Shown: in pieces, positions 36,623 through 46,816 of the stretch
How positions within the stretch are numbered: the first letter of the stretch is position 1
How the letters are laid out: every line of letters begins with the position of its first letter
DNA from: Kitasatospora sp. NBC_01246
GTDB taxonomy: Bacteria; Actinomycetota; Actinomycetes; Streptomycetales; Streptomycetaceae
Length of the DNA stretch: 64,000 nt
Direction: 5' to 3'
NCBI RefSeq assembly: GCF_036226505.1
Contig: NZ_CP108484.1
Coordinates: forward strand, 5,208,001-5,272,000
Notes under the pieces: model-generated
Seen by the model: the letters and a program-made list of their open reading frames with translations, nothing else
Databases searched by the model: none
What the model was told of the DNA's origin: nothing
Translations under genes and position numbers: made by a program

Positions 36623-39601
36623 CTACGGCGCGGGGGGAGAGAGGGGCTCGGTGTGCTGCTGGGAGATGAGGTCCGCCACGGGGGAGGCCTCGGGCACACC
36701 GAGCCGCGTGAAGATCGCGTGCGCCTCGCGCAGACAGGCCAGCCCGCGGGCCGGCTGGGCCAGGCCGAGCAGCGCCTCGCCGAGCGCGGCGTTGGCGAGG
36801 CCCTGGCAGTAGGCGGAGTCCATCTCCTGCCCGATCGCCAGCGACTCCTCGGCCGCCTCGGCCGCGTCCGCGTGCTGCCCGGCGGCGAGCAGGCTCACCC
36901 CGAGGCGGGCCAGCGTGTAGCCCTCGCGGAGGCGGTTCTGCTGGGAGCGGTAGAGTCGGTGCGCCTCATGGAGGTGGGCGACGGCGGTGCCGGGCGCGCC
37001 GCCGGAGGAGAGCACGACGCCCAGCTGGTACAGCGTGTCGGCCAGGCAGGGGCCGTTCTTCGAGGCCCGGGCGCTGGCCACCGCGTCGGTGGCGGAGCGG
37101 ACGGCGGACCGCGCGTCCCCGACGTCGAGCTGCGCCCGGGCGATGTTGCCCAGCAGCCGGGCCTCGCCGATGGGGGCGCCCACCACCCGGCTGATGGCGA
37201 GGGACTGCTCGAAGAAGGGCAGCGCCTCGGCGGAGCGGTCGGCGACGCTGAGGATGATGCCCAGGGTGTTGGTGGCCATCGACCGCAGGATGGTCAGGTC
37301 GTCGCTGTCCTGGAGGCTCAGGCTCTTCAGCAGCGAACGCTCGGCGCTCTGGAAGTCGTTGGTGACCGACTGCAGGGTGCCGCGGGCGAAGTGCACCCGG
37401 GCCAGCACGGCGGAGTCCTGGTACGACTCGGCGTTGTGGTCGGCGACCTCCAGCATCCGCCGGACCCGTGGACCGTGGGTCGGGTCCTCCACCAGGCTGT
37501 CCAGGACGATCAGCAGGTCGACGGCGGGTCGCAGCAATTCGCCGGGCCCGCTCACGGCGGCCTCGACCAGGCTGAGCAGCACCGCGATCTCGCTGCGCAG
37601 CCACGCCTGGGCCGATTCGCCGTCCGACAGGCTGAGACCGGGGGAGTTCAGACCGTTGAGCGGCTCCGGCAGCTGGTCGTCCGGCTCGATCGCCTGGGCG
37701 GCGTTGCGGACGGTCGGCAGCATCAGGTCGAGCAGCCGCCGCACCGCGGCGTGCTGCTCCTCGACGTCGCCGATCCGCTCGTTCTTGCGCTGCGCGTAGA
37801 GCCGCAGGAGGTCGTGGTACCGGTAGCGGCCCGGAGCGAAGCACTCCAGCATGTTCGCCTCGACGAGCGCCTCGGCGAGGTCCTCGGCGGTGTGCTCGTC
37901 GACGCCCAGCAGGGCGGTCACGGACGACAGCGGGAGGTCCGGAGAGTCGATCAGGGAGAGCAGTCGAAAGGCCCGCGCCTCGGGGGCGGAGAGCTGCGCG
38001 TAACCCAGTCCGATGGTGGTCTCCACCGCCAGGTTGCCGAGCTGGAGCTCGTCCAGCCTGCGCCGTTGATCGGCTAACCGCCGGGCGAGGTCGGAGACGC
38101 TCCAGCGCGGCCGGCTGGCCAGCCGGGCGGCGGCGATCCGGACGGCGAGGGGCAGGAAGCCGCAGGCGGTGACCACGGCCATGGAGGCCTCGGGCTCGGC
38201 CGTCACGCGCTGCTCGCCGACGATGGCCGAGAAGAGCGTGAGCGCCTCCTCGGGCGTCAGCTCCTCGACGTCGACCAGGTGGGCGCCGGGGATTCCGGCG
38301 AGCCGGGACCTGCTGGTGGCCAGCACCGAGCAGCCGGACACCCCGGGGATGAGCGGCTGGATCTGCTGGGCGTCCTGCGCGTTGTCCAGCAGGATCAGCA
38401 TCCGCCGGCTGGCGAGCAGCGAGCGGTAGAGCGCCGCGCGCTGGTCGAGCGAGTCGGGGGTCTCGGTGACGCCGAGCGCGTGCAGGAAGTCACCGAGCAC
38501 CACGGCCGGGTCGGCGGGCGAGGCGCCCGCGCCCCGGAGGTCGACGTACAGCTGTCCGTCCGGGAACTCGGCGCGCACCCGGTGCGCCACGTGGACGGCG
38601 AGAGTGGTCTTCCCGACGCCGCCGATGCCGGCCAGCGAGGTGACGACCACGGCCTGGCCGGTGGCGTTCATCAGGACGGCGGAGAGGTCGGCGACCAGCT
38701 CGGTGCGTCCGCTGAAGTCCGAGACGTCGGCGGGCAGCTGGGCCGGCGGGGTCACCGGGAGCGGCGCGTCCTCCCGGGCGGCGGCGCCGATCGGGGCGAC
38801 GGCGGGGAGGGTCAGGGCGGGGTCGGCGGCCAGGATGCGGGAGTGCATGGTGGAGAGCCCGGCGCCGGGTTCGACGCCGAGCTCGTCGATCAGCAGCTTC
38901 CGGGTGTCCGTGTAGACCCCGAGCGCCTCCGCCTGGCGGCCGCACCGGTAGAGCGCGAGCATCAGCAGCTCGCGCAGCCGCTCCCGGAGCGGGTGTTCGG
39001 CGGTCAGGGAGCTCAACTCGCCGACCATGTCGGCGTGCAGGCCGATGTCGAGGGCCACCGCACACCGTTCCTCGGAGACGGTGACGTGCCGCTCGGCCAG
39101 ACGCAGCCGCTGGGACTCCGCGTACGGGCCGGGAACGCCGGTCAGCGCCCGGCCGGTCCAGAGGCCGAGCGCGCCCACCAGGAGGCGGTGCGCCTCGTGC
39201 AGGTCCCCGGCCACCCGGGCCGCGGTGGCCTCGGACGCCCGGCTCTCGAAGACCGTGACGTCCAGGGCATCGGGCGGAATACGCAGTGCGTACCCGTCAC
39301 TGACCGATACGAGCAGTTCGGCGGGGCGGCGAATTTCGCGCTTCGGCTCGATGACGGCGCGAAGGCGCGAGATATATGTCCGCAATGCGGCAATGGCCTG
39401 TGTCGGGGGCCGATCTCCCCACAGCCCGTCGACGAGATCCTGGGTGGTGACTGGACGGCCGCCGTGCAGAAGCAGTGCGGTGAGGACGGCCTGTTGCTGC
39501 GGTGAGCCGAGGGGCACCGGGGCGCCGTCGAGCCAGGCCTGTACGGGACCGAGTACCTGGAAGCGCAGCGCCGACGCGGGCGGCGTCTCCCGAAACTCCA
39601 T
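36623..39601 (-). CDS. AfsR/SARP-family regulator with NB-ARC and TPR domains, TTA codon
   Basis: 992 residues. OmpR-type DNA-binding domain (about 12-108), bacterial transcriptional activation domain BTAD (about 114-255), NB-ARC/AP-ATPase with P-loop GIGGVGKT at 325-332 and LLDNAQD, and C-terminal TPR repeats (about 690-960). This is the AfsR architecture; such proteins activate antibiotic or developmental genes by binding direct repeats at promoters. Leu509 is coded by TTA (38075-38077 on the complementary strand), the only in-frame TTA I found in the window, so translation should depend on the bldA tRNA. The gene is divergent from a small acidic peptide gene. Target unknown. Confidence 0.95.
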   Translation of the reverse strand: MEFRETPPASALRFQVLGPVQAWLDGAPVPLGSPQQQAVLTALLLHGGRPVTTQDLVDGLWGDRPPTQAIAALRTYISRLRAVIEPKREIRRPAELLVSVSDGYALRIPPDALDVTVFESRASEATAARVAGDLHEAHRLLVGALGLWTGRALTGVPGPYAESQRLRLAERHVTVSEERCAVALDIGLHADMVGELSSLTAEHPLRERLRELLMLALYRCGRQAEALGVYTDTRKLLIDELGVEPGAGLSTMHSRILAADPALTLPAVAPIGAAAREDAPLPVTPPAQLPADVSDFSGRTELVADLSAVLMNATGQAVVVTSLAGIGGVGKTTLAVHVAHRVRAEFPDGQLYVDLRGAGASPADPAVVLGDFLHALGVTETPDSLDQRAALYRSLLASRRMLILLDNAQDAQQIQPLIPGVSGCSVLATSRSRLAGIPGAHLVDVEELTPEEALTLFSAIVGEQRVTAEPEASMAVVTACGFLPLAVRIAAARLASRPRWSVSDLARRLADQRRRLDELQLGNLAVETTIGLGYAQLSAPEARAFRLLSLIDSPDLPLSSVTALLGVDEHTAEDLAEALVEANMLECFAPGRYRYHDLLRLYAQRKNERIGDVEEQHAAVRRLLDLMLPTVRNAAQAIEPDDQLPEPLNGLNSPGLSLSDGESAQAWLRSEIAVLLSLVEAAVSGPGELLRPAVDLLIVLDSLVEDPTHGPRVRRMLEVADHNAESYQDSAVLARVHFARGTLQSVTNDFQSAERSLLKSLSLQDSDDLTILRSMATNTLGIILSVADRSAEALPFFEQSLAISRVVGAPIGEARLLGNIARAQLDVGDARSAVRSATDAVASARASKNGPCLADTLYQLGVVLSSGGAPGTAVAHLHEAHRLYRSQQNRLREGYTLARLGVSLLAAGQHADAAEAAEESLAIGQEMDSAYCQGLANAALGEALLGLAQPARGLACLREAHAIFTRLGVPEASPVADLISQQHTEPLSPPAP

Positions 39602-39718
39602 GAAATCCCCCGATGGCCTGTGCTGTCGATTCCGTGAAGGGCGCTCGGCGGTCCGCCGTGTGATGGCTTCAGCTTAGGCGGAGGGCCGACTCTGCCGGAC
39701 GAACCGGCAAGCCGCACG

Positions 39719-39733
39719 ATGTTTATCGGACAT
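39719..39733. promoter_or_regulatory. ATGTTTATCGGACAT dyad upstream of SARP
   Basis: Imperfect dyad 118 bases before the SARP start and 84 bases before the small acidic gene, matching the element 3' of the SARP gene in 11 of 15 positions. Candidate operator for the divergent pair. Confidence 0.4.
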
Positions 39734-39816
39734 TTAATCAGCCCTACGATACTGACGGCGTGCCCGCACCAAACCGGTGGGGCGGAAGACATTTGATGAC
39801 CGAAAGGCGGCCGCCC

Positions 39817-40068
39817 ATGGCCAACGACCAGCGCGACACCCCCGCGTCGACCACGGAGGCCGCTGCGGAGGCGGGCGCGGCCGTCGAGGGCGCGGTGGCC
39901 GCGTCCCCGGACCAGGCCGAGTACACCGAGCCGACCGCCGACCGGAAGGCGGACCTGGAGGACGACCTCTTCGGGGGCGAGGCCGACCGGATCGTCGAGC
40001 CGGTCGCGCCGAAGACCGAGAAGGACGGGCCGTACGAGCCCCAGGGCGTCATCGCCAGCCGTCCGTAG
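39817..40068 (+). CDS. Small acidic protein, function unknown
   Basis: 83 residues, family not recognised. Rich in Ala, Glu, Asp and Pro with no hydrophobic helix; the middle reads DRKADLEDDLFGGEADRIVE and the end is GVIASRP. Probably soluble and largely disordered. ATG 39817 has AGGCGG 6 bases upstream; an in-frame ATG at 39796 would add seven residues. Divergent from the SARP gene over 215 bases, so it may be its target or partner. A RiPP precursor is conceivable but no modifying enzyme is nearby. Confidence 0.6.
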   Translation: MANDQRDTPASTTEAAAEAGAAVEGAVAASPDQAEYTEPTADRKADLEDDLFGGEADRIVEPVAPKTEKDGPYEPQGVIASRP

Positions 40069-40092
40069 TCGTTCGGAAGCCGGTGCCCCGTA

Positions 40093-40116
40093 CCCCGCGC
40101 TCGGTGGGGCGCGGGG
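40093..40116. terminator. Hairpin after small acidic gene
   Basis: CCCCGCGC (40093-40100) pairs with GCGCGGGG (40109-40116) over an 8-base loop, 25 bases after the stop. Confidence 0.6.
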
Positions 40117-40186
40117 CGCTCGTCGTTCTGCCCGGCGCCGCGTCCCCTCCCACCGGGGCCACCGCCGGCTCCGGCGGCCGGGCCCC

Positions 40187-40504
40187 TCAGGCGACCCGGC
40201 TCTCGTTGAGGCGCGAGTCCTGGTTGCGGGCGGCGAGCCGGGCGCTCAGCCGGGCCCGGCTCTCCGGCGCGGTCCGGGGGCGGGGCGGCCCGGGGGCCGG
40301 GCCGGGGTCGTCGGGGGACGGGTCGGGTGCCGGGCCGACGCGGTCGGGTGGGGCGGTCCACTCGCGGCCGCCGCCCGGGGGCCGCAGGTAGTGCTCTCCG
40401 CCGAGGGTGTCCATGTAGATGCCAGTGCGTCCGGTCCTGGTGTCGAGGACGAGTTCACCCACACGCGGTCGGTAGGCCGCGGCGTTGCGCTTACGGGTGC
40501 TCAC
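40187..40504 (-). CDS. Small hypothetical protein
   Basis: 105 residues. A short beta-rich N-terminal segment (GELVLDTRTGRTGIYMDTLGGEHYL contains a likely SH3-like barrel start, about 15-45) is followed by a Pro/Asp-rich region and a basic C-terminus. GTG 40504 has AAGGAG 7 bases upstream, which supports a real gene. Divergent from the GntR regulator, so a possible target of the paired palindromes. Function unknown. Confidence 0.7.
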   Translation of the reverse strand: MSTRKRNAAAYRPRVGELVLDTRTGRTGIYMDTLGGEHYLRPPGGGREWTAPPDRVGPAPDPSPDDPGPAPGPPRPRTAPESRARLSARLAARNQDSRLNESRVA

Positions 40505-40596
40505 CGCAGTGCTCCTTGCTCTGCTGCGGACGCGGCGGTGGATGCGCCGGTCCTGGTCGCTGTCGGTGCCTGTGTTCTGCTCGGCGACTACCCAGC

Positions 40597-40626
40597 ATCT
40601 CTAGAGAAGCTAATATCTCTAGAGAT
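40597..40626. promoter_or_regulatory. Paired TCTCTAGAGA palindromes (GntR operator candidate)
   Basis: ATCTCTAGAGA at 40597-40607 and the perfect 12-bp palindrome ATCTCTAGAGAT at 40615-40626, centred 18 bp apart. They lie 83 bases before the GntR start and about 93 bases before the divergent small gene. Compact AT-containing palindromes like this are typical for HutC-type GntR operators; regulator identity is inferred from position. Confidence 0.7.
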
Positions 40627-40708
40627 GTCAACGGGCCCGACCGGTCATACCGACGTACCGGCGGCCGGCGGTGGGCCTACGATTTCCGCGAGGACGAGGG
40701 AGCAGGCG

Positions 40709-41467
40709 ATGGTCGGCAGCAGCGGCGGGAAACGGCCCAAGTACCAGCGGATCGCCGACGCGCTCAAGGCGGCCATCGACACCGGGGAGTACCGCGCCGG
40801 CGACCGGCTGCCCGGCGAGAACGACCTCATGGAGACCTACGGCGTGGCCCGGATGACGGCCCGCCAGGCGCTCGGCGTCCTGCAGAGCGAGGGCATCGCC
40901 GAGGCGCGCAAGGGCGCCGGGGTCTTCGTCCGGGACTTCCGGCCGCTGCGGCGGCGCGGCATCCAGCGGCTCGCGCAGGGGCAGTGGGGATCGGGACGGT
41001 CCATATGGTCGGCGGACATCGACAACCGGACGCTGGTGGTGGACCAGGTGTCGGTCACCGAGCAGGGCGCGCCGGAGCACGTGGCGCGGGTGCTCGGGGT
41101 CGATCCGGGGGCGCCGATGTGCGTGCGGCACAGACGGTTCGTGCTGGACGGCAAGCCGGTGCTGCTCTCCACGTCCTACCTGCCGGCGGAGCTGGTCGCC
41201 GGGACGGCGATCACCCGGGAGGACACCGGGCCGGGCGGTACCTATGCGCGGCTGGCCGAGATCGGCGCCAAGCCGGTGCACTTCCGCGAGGAGGTCCGGT
41301 CGCGGATGCCCAGCGCGGAGGAGGGCGTCCGGCTGGAGCTGTCGGCGGGCACGCCGGTCATCCTGATATGCCGCACCGCCTTCGCCGACGAGGGCCAGGT
41401 CGTCGAACTCAACGAGATGACGCTCGACGCGGCGTCCTACGTGCTGGAGTACGACTTCGACGCCTGA
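40709..41467 (+). CDS. GntR-family regulator, HutC/UTRA type
   Basis: 252 residues. Winged HTH (about 8-78) with YQRIADALKAAIDTGEYRAGDRLP and VARMTARQALGVLQSEGI, the GntR signature, then a UTRA ligand-binding domain (about 95-248). Effectors of this class are small metabolites or sugars; not identifiable here. ATG 40709 has GGGAG about 6 bases upstream; an earlier ATG at 40625 would fall in the operator palindrome. Likely autoregulated by the paired palindromes upstream. Confidence 0.9.
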   Translation: MVGSSGGKRPKYQRIADALKAAIDTGEYRAGDRLPGENDLMETYGVARMTARQALGVLQSEGIAEARKGAGVFVRDFRPLRRRGIQRLAQGQWGSGRSIWSADIDNRTLVVDQVSVTEQGAPEHVARVLGVDPGAPMCVRHRRFVLDGKPVLLSTSYLPAELVAGTAITREDTGPGGTYARLAEIGAKPVHFREEVRSRMPSAEEGVRLELSAGTPVILICRTAFADEGQVVELNEMTLDAASYVLEYDFDA

Positions 41468-41506
41468 GCGCCCGCGTGCCTGACCGCGTGAGCCCCCCGC
41501 GCGCGC

Positions 41507-41539
41507 CCGCCCCGGTCGCGGAGTTCGCGGCCGGGGCGG
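41507..41539. terminator. Bidirectional terminator, GntR / fumarase
   Basis: 14-bp stem with one G-U pair (41507-41520 with 41526-41539), GAGTT loop, between convergent genes. Confidence 0.8.
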
Positions 41540-41567
41540 TCGGGGCGGACGGCGGAGCGCCCGGCCG

Positions 41568-43235
<1,668 letters not shown>

Positions 43236-43391
43236 GGGGGCGGTCCTTAGTGTTCCAGTGATGCGGCTGCGTCGGCGAAGCACCCTCAAGGGTAGGACCC
43301 GCCGGAACGTCGCACGCGGACAGGTCGGCCTGCGTGACCGGGGTCACTCGTACACGCGTACGGGACTTGCCCGGTTGACTAGGCTTGGGCC

Positions 43392-44129
43392 GTGGACAAC
43401 TCGCCGTCGCAGGACGACCAGGGGCAGTCGCCCGTAGCCATCACCAAGCCGGGGGGCGAGCCGCCCGCCCGGGTCGACCGGACCCCGGTCGCCGAGGCCG
43501 AGATGCGGGCCTCGGACGCCGACCGCGAGCGGGTCGCGGAGCTGTTGCGCGACGCCTATGCCGAGGGCCGCCTGAACGTGGACGAGCACGCCGAGCGGAT
43601 CGAGGCCGCCTACGGGGCCAAGACGCTGGGCGACCTCGTGCCGCTCACCCGGGACCTCCCCGCGCACCGGTCGATCTCCTTCGAGAAGGCCCCGCTGGGC
43701 GCGCCGGAGGCCCGGCCGTCCGGCCCGGTGCGGCTGCCGGCGCGGCACGAGGCGCCGACCATGGTGGCGATCTTCGGCGGGGCCTCCCGCCGGGGCCGCT
43801 GGCGGGTCGGCTCGCACCTGCGGGCGGTCGCGGCGTTCGGCGGGGTCGAGATCGACCTGACGGATGCCGTCTTCGAGTCGCCCGAGGTGGAGATCGAGGT
43901 GATCGCCATCTTCGGCGGCGTCGAGATCAAGGTGCCGGAGAACGTCAGCCTGCACGGCAGCGGGGTCGGCATCTTCGGTGGCTTCGACGTCAAGGAGCAG
44001 ACCGCGGCCGACCCGTACGCGCCGGTCGTCCGGGTCAAGGGCGCCGCGGTGTTCGGGGGTTGCGAGGCGAAGCCGCGCAAGGGCAAGAAGCTCAAGGAGT
44101 GGGTGCGCAAGCAGCTCGGCACCGACTAG
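43392..44129 (+). CDS. DUF1707 protein with LiaF-like C-terminal domain
   Basis: 245 residues. DUF1707 (about 37-90) has the RASDADRERVAELLRDAYAEGRL signature, with the usual RxxD start and acidic helix. The C-terminal region (about 120-225) holds repeated AIFGG/AVFGG turns with VEI strands, a parallel beta-type fold like cell-wall-active antibiotic response (LiaF) proteins. There is no membrane helix. Role probably regulatory or stress sensing at the membrane; inferred only from family. GTG start. Confidence 0.85.
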   Translation: MDNSPSQDDQGQSPVAITKPGGEPPARVDRTPVAEAEMRASDADRERVAELLRDAYAEGRLNVDEHAERIEAAYGAKTLGDLVPLTRDLPAHRSISFEKAPLGAPEARPSGPVRLPARHEAPTMVAIFGGASRRGRWRVGSHLRAVAAFGGVEIDLTDAVFESPEVEIEVIAIFGGVEIKVPENVSLHGSGVGIFGGFDVKEQTAADPYAPVVRVKGAAVFGGCEAKPRKGKKLKEWVRKQLGTD

Positions 44130-44166
44130 GGGCCCGCTGCGGGCCGCTGACCTGCGCAGGGCCGGA

Positions 44167-44207
44167 CCGAGTGCCCGGGCGGGAACAACTCCCGCCCGGG
44201 CACTCGG
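44167..44207. terminator. Terminator after DUF1707 gene
   Basis: Perfect 18-bp stem (44167-44184 with 44190-44207), 5-base loop, 38 bases after the stop. Confidence 0.9.
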
Positions 44208-44413
44208 TGTTGCGGCGAGTGCAGGCTGTAGTCGATTGCGTGCAGTGTGCATGAATCGCGGTGCGGCAGGGTAGTTCCTCTCGCACATCGCTTCTTGTAC
44301 GGCTGCGCACCGGAGGCGGCCTGAGGCCGGCTCGGGGGGTGAAGAGCGGGGGCTCGCAGCCGGACAGGGGAGCGAGCTTCCCCGTGTCCGAGAGCCTCGT
44401 CAGGAGTACGGCC

Positions 44414-44806
44414 GTGCTGCATCCGATCGAGTCCCGCACCACTTCGCCCGTCGCCGCCGCCCGGGTGCTGGAGCGCCCGCCGGTTGCCCAGTCGCAGGGC
44501 GACGACAATCCCTGGCACACCGGCGCGGCCTGCCGGCGGGACGAGGTGGGCCTGTTCTTCGCTCCTTCCAAGGAGCCGACGGCGGCCCGGCTCTCGCGCG
44601 AGGAGCGGGCGAAGCAGGTCTGCGCGCGCTGCCCGGTGCTGCTGGAGTGCCGCGAGCACGCGCTGGCGCAGCCGGAGCCGTACGGGGTGTGGGGCGGGCT
44701 GACGGCCGCCGAGCGCCGGGTGGTGCTGGCCCGCCGGCGGCGCCGGGAGACCGACCTGCACGAGGCCGCCCGGATCCCGGCCGCCCGCAGCCGCATCGCG
44801 GGCTGA
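44414..44806 (+). CDS. WhiB-like (Wbl) iron-sulfur regulator
   Basis: 130 residues. Four Cys at 40, 70, 73 and 79 (C-x29-C-x2-C-x5-C) hold a [4Fe-4S] cluster, and the GVWGG turn at 91-95 is followed by a basic C-terminal segment RRRRRE for DNA or sigma-factor contact. Wbl proteins bind the primary sigma factor and sense NO or redox state. Position between fumarase/DUF1707 and glpX recalls the wblI position in S. coelicolor, but I do not assign the symbol firmly. GTG 44414 has GGAG 7 bases upstream. Confidence 0.93.
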   Translation: MLHPIESRTTSPVAAARVLERPPVAQSQGDDNPWHTGAACRRDEVGLFFAPSKEPTAARLSREERAKQVCARCPVLLECREHALAQPEPYGVWGGLTAAERRVVLARRRRRETDLHEAARIPAARSRIAG

Positions 44807-44860
44807 CCGGGCTGACCGGGCGACGGGCGGTACGCGAGGCGCCCGGCGCGGTACGCGAAC

Positions 44861-44905
44861 GCCCCGCGGCTTCGGCGAAGGGGGATTTCGCCGAAGCCGC
44901 GGGGC
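44861..44905. terminator. Bidirectional terminator, wbl / glpX
   Basis: Perfect 19-bp stem (44861-44879 with 44887-44905), 7-base loop, between convergent genes. Confidence 0.9.
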
Positions 44906-44929
44906 ATTGGAACGCGGCCGGGAGCCGGT

Positions 44930-45970
44930 TCAGTTGGCGCGGTCGAAGTCGATCGCGCTGTACGCCCGCAGCTTGGACAGCTTGTGGGTCGAGTGGATCT
45001 CCCGGATCGTGCCGCTCTTGGAGCGCATCACCAGCGAGCTGGTGGTGGCGGTCTCCTGGCGGTAGTGCACGCCGCGCAGCAGCTCGCCGTCGGTGATGCC
45101 GGTGGCGACGAAGAACACGTTCTCGCCGCTGACCAGGTCGTCGGTGGTGAGCACCCGGTCCAGGTCGTGGCCCGCGTCGAGGGCCTTCTGGCGCTCGGCC
45201 TCGTCCTTGGGCCAGAGCCGGCCCTGGATGACGCCGCCCATGCACTTCATCGCGCACGCCGCGATGATGCCCTCGGGGGTGCCGCCGATGCCCATCAGGA
45301 GGTCGACGCCGGTGCCCTCGCGGGCCGCCATGATGGCGCCGGCCACGTCGCCGTCGGAGATGAACTTGATCCGGGCACCCGCCTCGCGGATCTCCTGGAC
45401 CAGGCCCTCGTGGCGCGGCCGGTCGAGGATGACCACGGTGACGTCCTCGACGGCGCTGCCCTTGGCCTTGGCGACCCGGCGGATGTTGACGGCCGCCGGC
45501 GCGGTGATGTCGACGAACTCGGCGGCCTCCGGGCCGGCCACGAGCTTGTCCATGTAGAACACGGCGCTCGGGTCGAACATGGTGCCGCGGTCGGCCACGG
45601 CCAGCACGGCCACGGCGTTGTTCATGCCCTTGGCGGTCAGGGTGGTCCCGTCGACCGGGTCCACCGCGACGTCGCACTCGGCGCCGGTGCCGTCGCCGAC
45701 CCGCTCGCCGTTGTAGAGCATCGGTGCTTCGTCCTTCTCGCCCTCGCCGATGACGACGACACCGTTCATGGAGACGGTGGAGACGAGGGTGCGCATGGCC
45801 TTGACGGCGGCGCCGTCGGCGCCGTTCTTGTCGCCACGGCCGACCCAGCGGCCGGCGGCCATCGCGGCCGCCTCGGTGACCCGGACGAGCTCGAGCGCGA
45901 GGTTCCGGTCCGGAGCCGCGGGAGCGACCTCAAGGGCGCTGGGGAGATTGTGCGGGTACTGCGTGGTCAT
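44930..45970 (-). CDS. glpX: Fructose-1,6-bisphosphatase class II (GlpX)
   Basis: 346 residues. The metal/phosphatase motif DPVDGTT at 104-110, the earlier GEGEKDEAPML and the GIGGTPEGI loop are class II FBPase signatures. It hydrolyses fructose-1,6-bisphosphate to fructose-6-phosphate in gluconeogenesis, acting with pckG in this window. ATG 45970 with GAGAGG about 9 bases upstream. Confidence 0.97.
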   Translation of the reverse strand: MTTQYPHNLPSALEVAPAAPDRNLALELVRVTEAAAMAAGRWVGRGDKNGADGAAVKAMRTLVSTVSMNGVVVIGEGEKDEAPMLYNGERVGDGTGAECDVAVDPVDGTTLTAKGMNNAVAVLAVADRGTMFDPSAVFYMDKLVAGPEAAEFVDITAPAAVNIRRVAKAKGSAVEDVTVVILDRPRHEGLVQEIREAGARIKFISDGDVAGAIMAAREGTGVDLLMGIGGTPEGIIAACAMKCMGGVIQGRLWPKDEAERQKALDAGHDLDRVLTTDDLVSGENVFFVATGITDGELLRGVHYRQETATTSSLVMRSKSGTIREIHSTHKLSKLRAYSAIDFDRAN

Positions 45971-46186
45971 CGTCGTTACCTCTCTGTACGCGACGGCCAG
46001 TAAGCGCCCGACTACTGCCAGGTCGAACGCCGTGGTGAGGGTCCTGCGATCGTATCTGCCCAAGAGATGACTGTCTGTGGCGCGGGTCGCCACCCCCGGT
46101 CGGAATCGGCCCGTTCGTCCCGGATCACCCATACGTGGGCACCCCCGGGTGCCGGTGTCCCGTAAGGGATGAGTCACCATGTGGGG

Positions 46187-46723
46187 GTGGCTGGAGAGAG
46201 CAAGGGCATGAGGAGCCGGCAGTCGGTACGGGACATGGTCCTGTCGATGCTGGCCGTCGGTTTGGTGGTCTGGGTCGGGTACCTGTTCCTGCCGCACGAC
46301 GCCGGCGGCGACGGGGTGCGCACGGTCGAGTACAAGGTGGCCGCGGCCTCGGCGAAGCGCGCCGCACCGTACCCGCTGCTCGCCCCGGAGGGCCTCTCCG
46401 ACAAGTGGCGGGCCACCTCGGTCAAGTACGACCCGGCGTCGCTGGGCGGCGGCCGGGGCAACGCCTGGCACCTGGGCTTCGTCACCCCCGCCGGTCAGTA
46501 CGCGGCGGTCGAGCAGAGCGACATCGCCCCGGGCTCGCTGGTCGGCTCGCTGGTGGCCGACGGCAAGCCGGACGGCAGCTCCGAGGTGGCCGGGCGGGTC
46601 TGGGAGCGGATCCAGGGCGGCAAGTCCCGCGCGCTCACCTTCCAGAGCGGCGGCGGCACCACCGTGCTCACCGGCACCGCCTCGTACGAGGAGCTGGCCG
46701 AGCTGGCGCAGGCGCTCAAGTAG
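46187..46723 (+). CDS. DUF4245 membrane-anchored protein
   Basis: About 178 residues. One N-terminal membrane helix (about 16-37) after a short basic VAGESKGMRSRQSVRDM leader, then a secreted-side domain with the DUF4245 pattern (PEGLSDKWRATSVKYDP, WHLGFVTP). Function unknown; the family often lies next to glpX. Start uncertain: GTG 46187 taken by family resemblance, with ATG 46169 or ATG 46208 as alternatives. Confidence 0.82.
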   Translation: MAGESKGMRSRQSVRDMVLSMLAVGLVVWVGYLFLPHDAGGDGVRTVEYKVAAASAKRAAPYPLLAPEGLSDKWRATSVKYDPASLGGGRGNAWHLGFVTPAGQYAAVEQSDIAPGSLVGSLVADGKPDGSSEVAGRVWERIQGGKSRALTFQSGGGTTVLTGTASYEELAELAQALK

Positions 46724-46765
46724 CCAAGCGGCGGGCGGAGCCGGCTGCCCGGCGGTGGAACGCGC

Positions 46766-46803
46766 GGAAGGGCCCGCACCGGTCGAACGGTGCGGGCCCT
46801 TCC
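46766..46803. terminator. Bidirectional terminator, DUF4245 / nitroreductase
   Basis: Perfect 16-bp stem (46766-46781 with 46788-46803), 6-base loop, between convergent genes. Confidence 0.9.
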
Positions 46804-46816
46804 TGCGTGCCACCGG

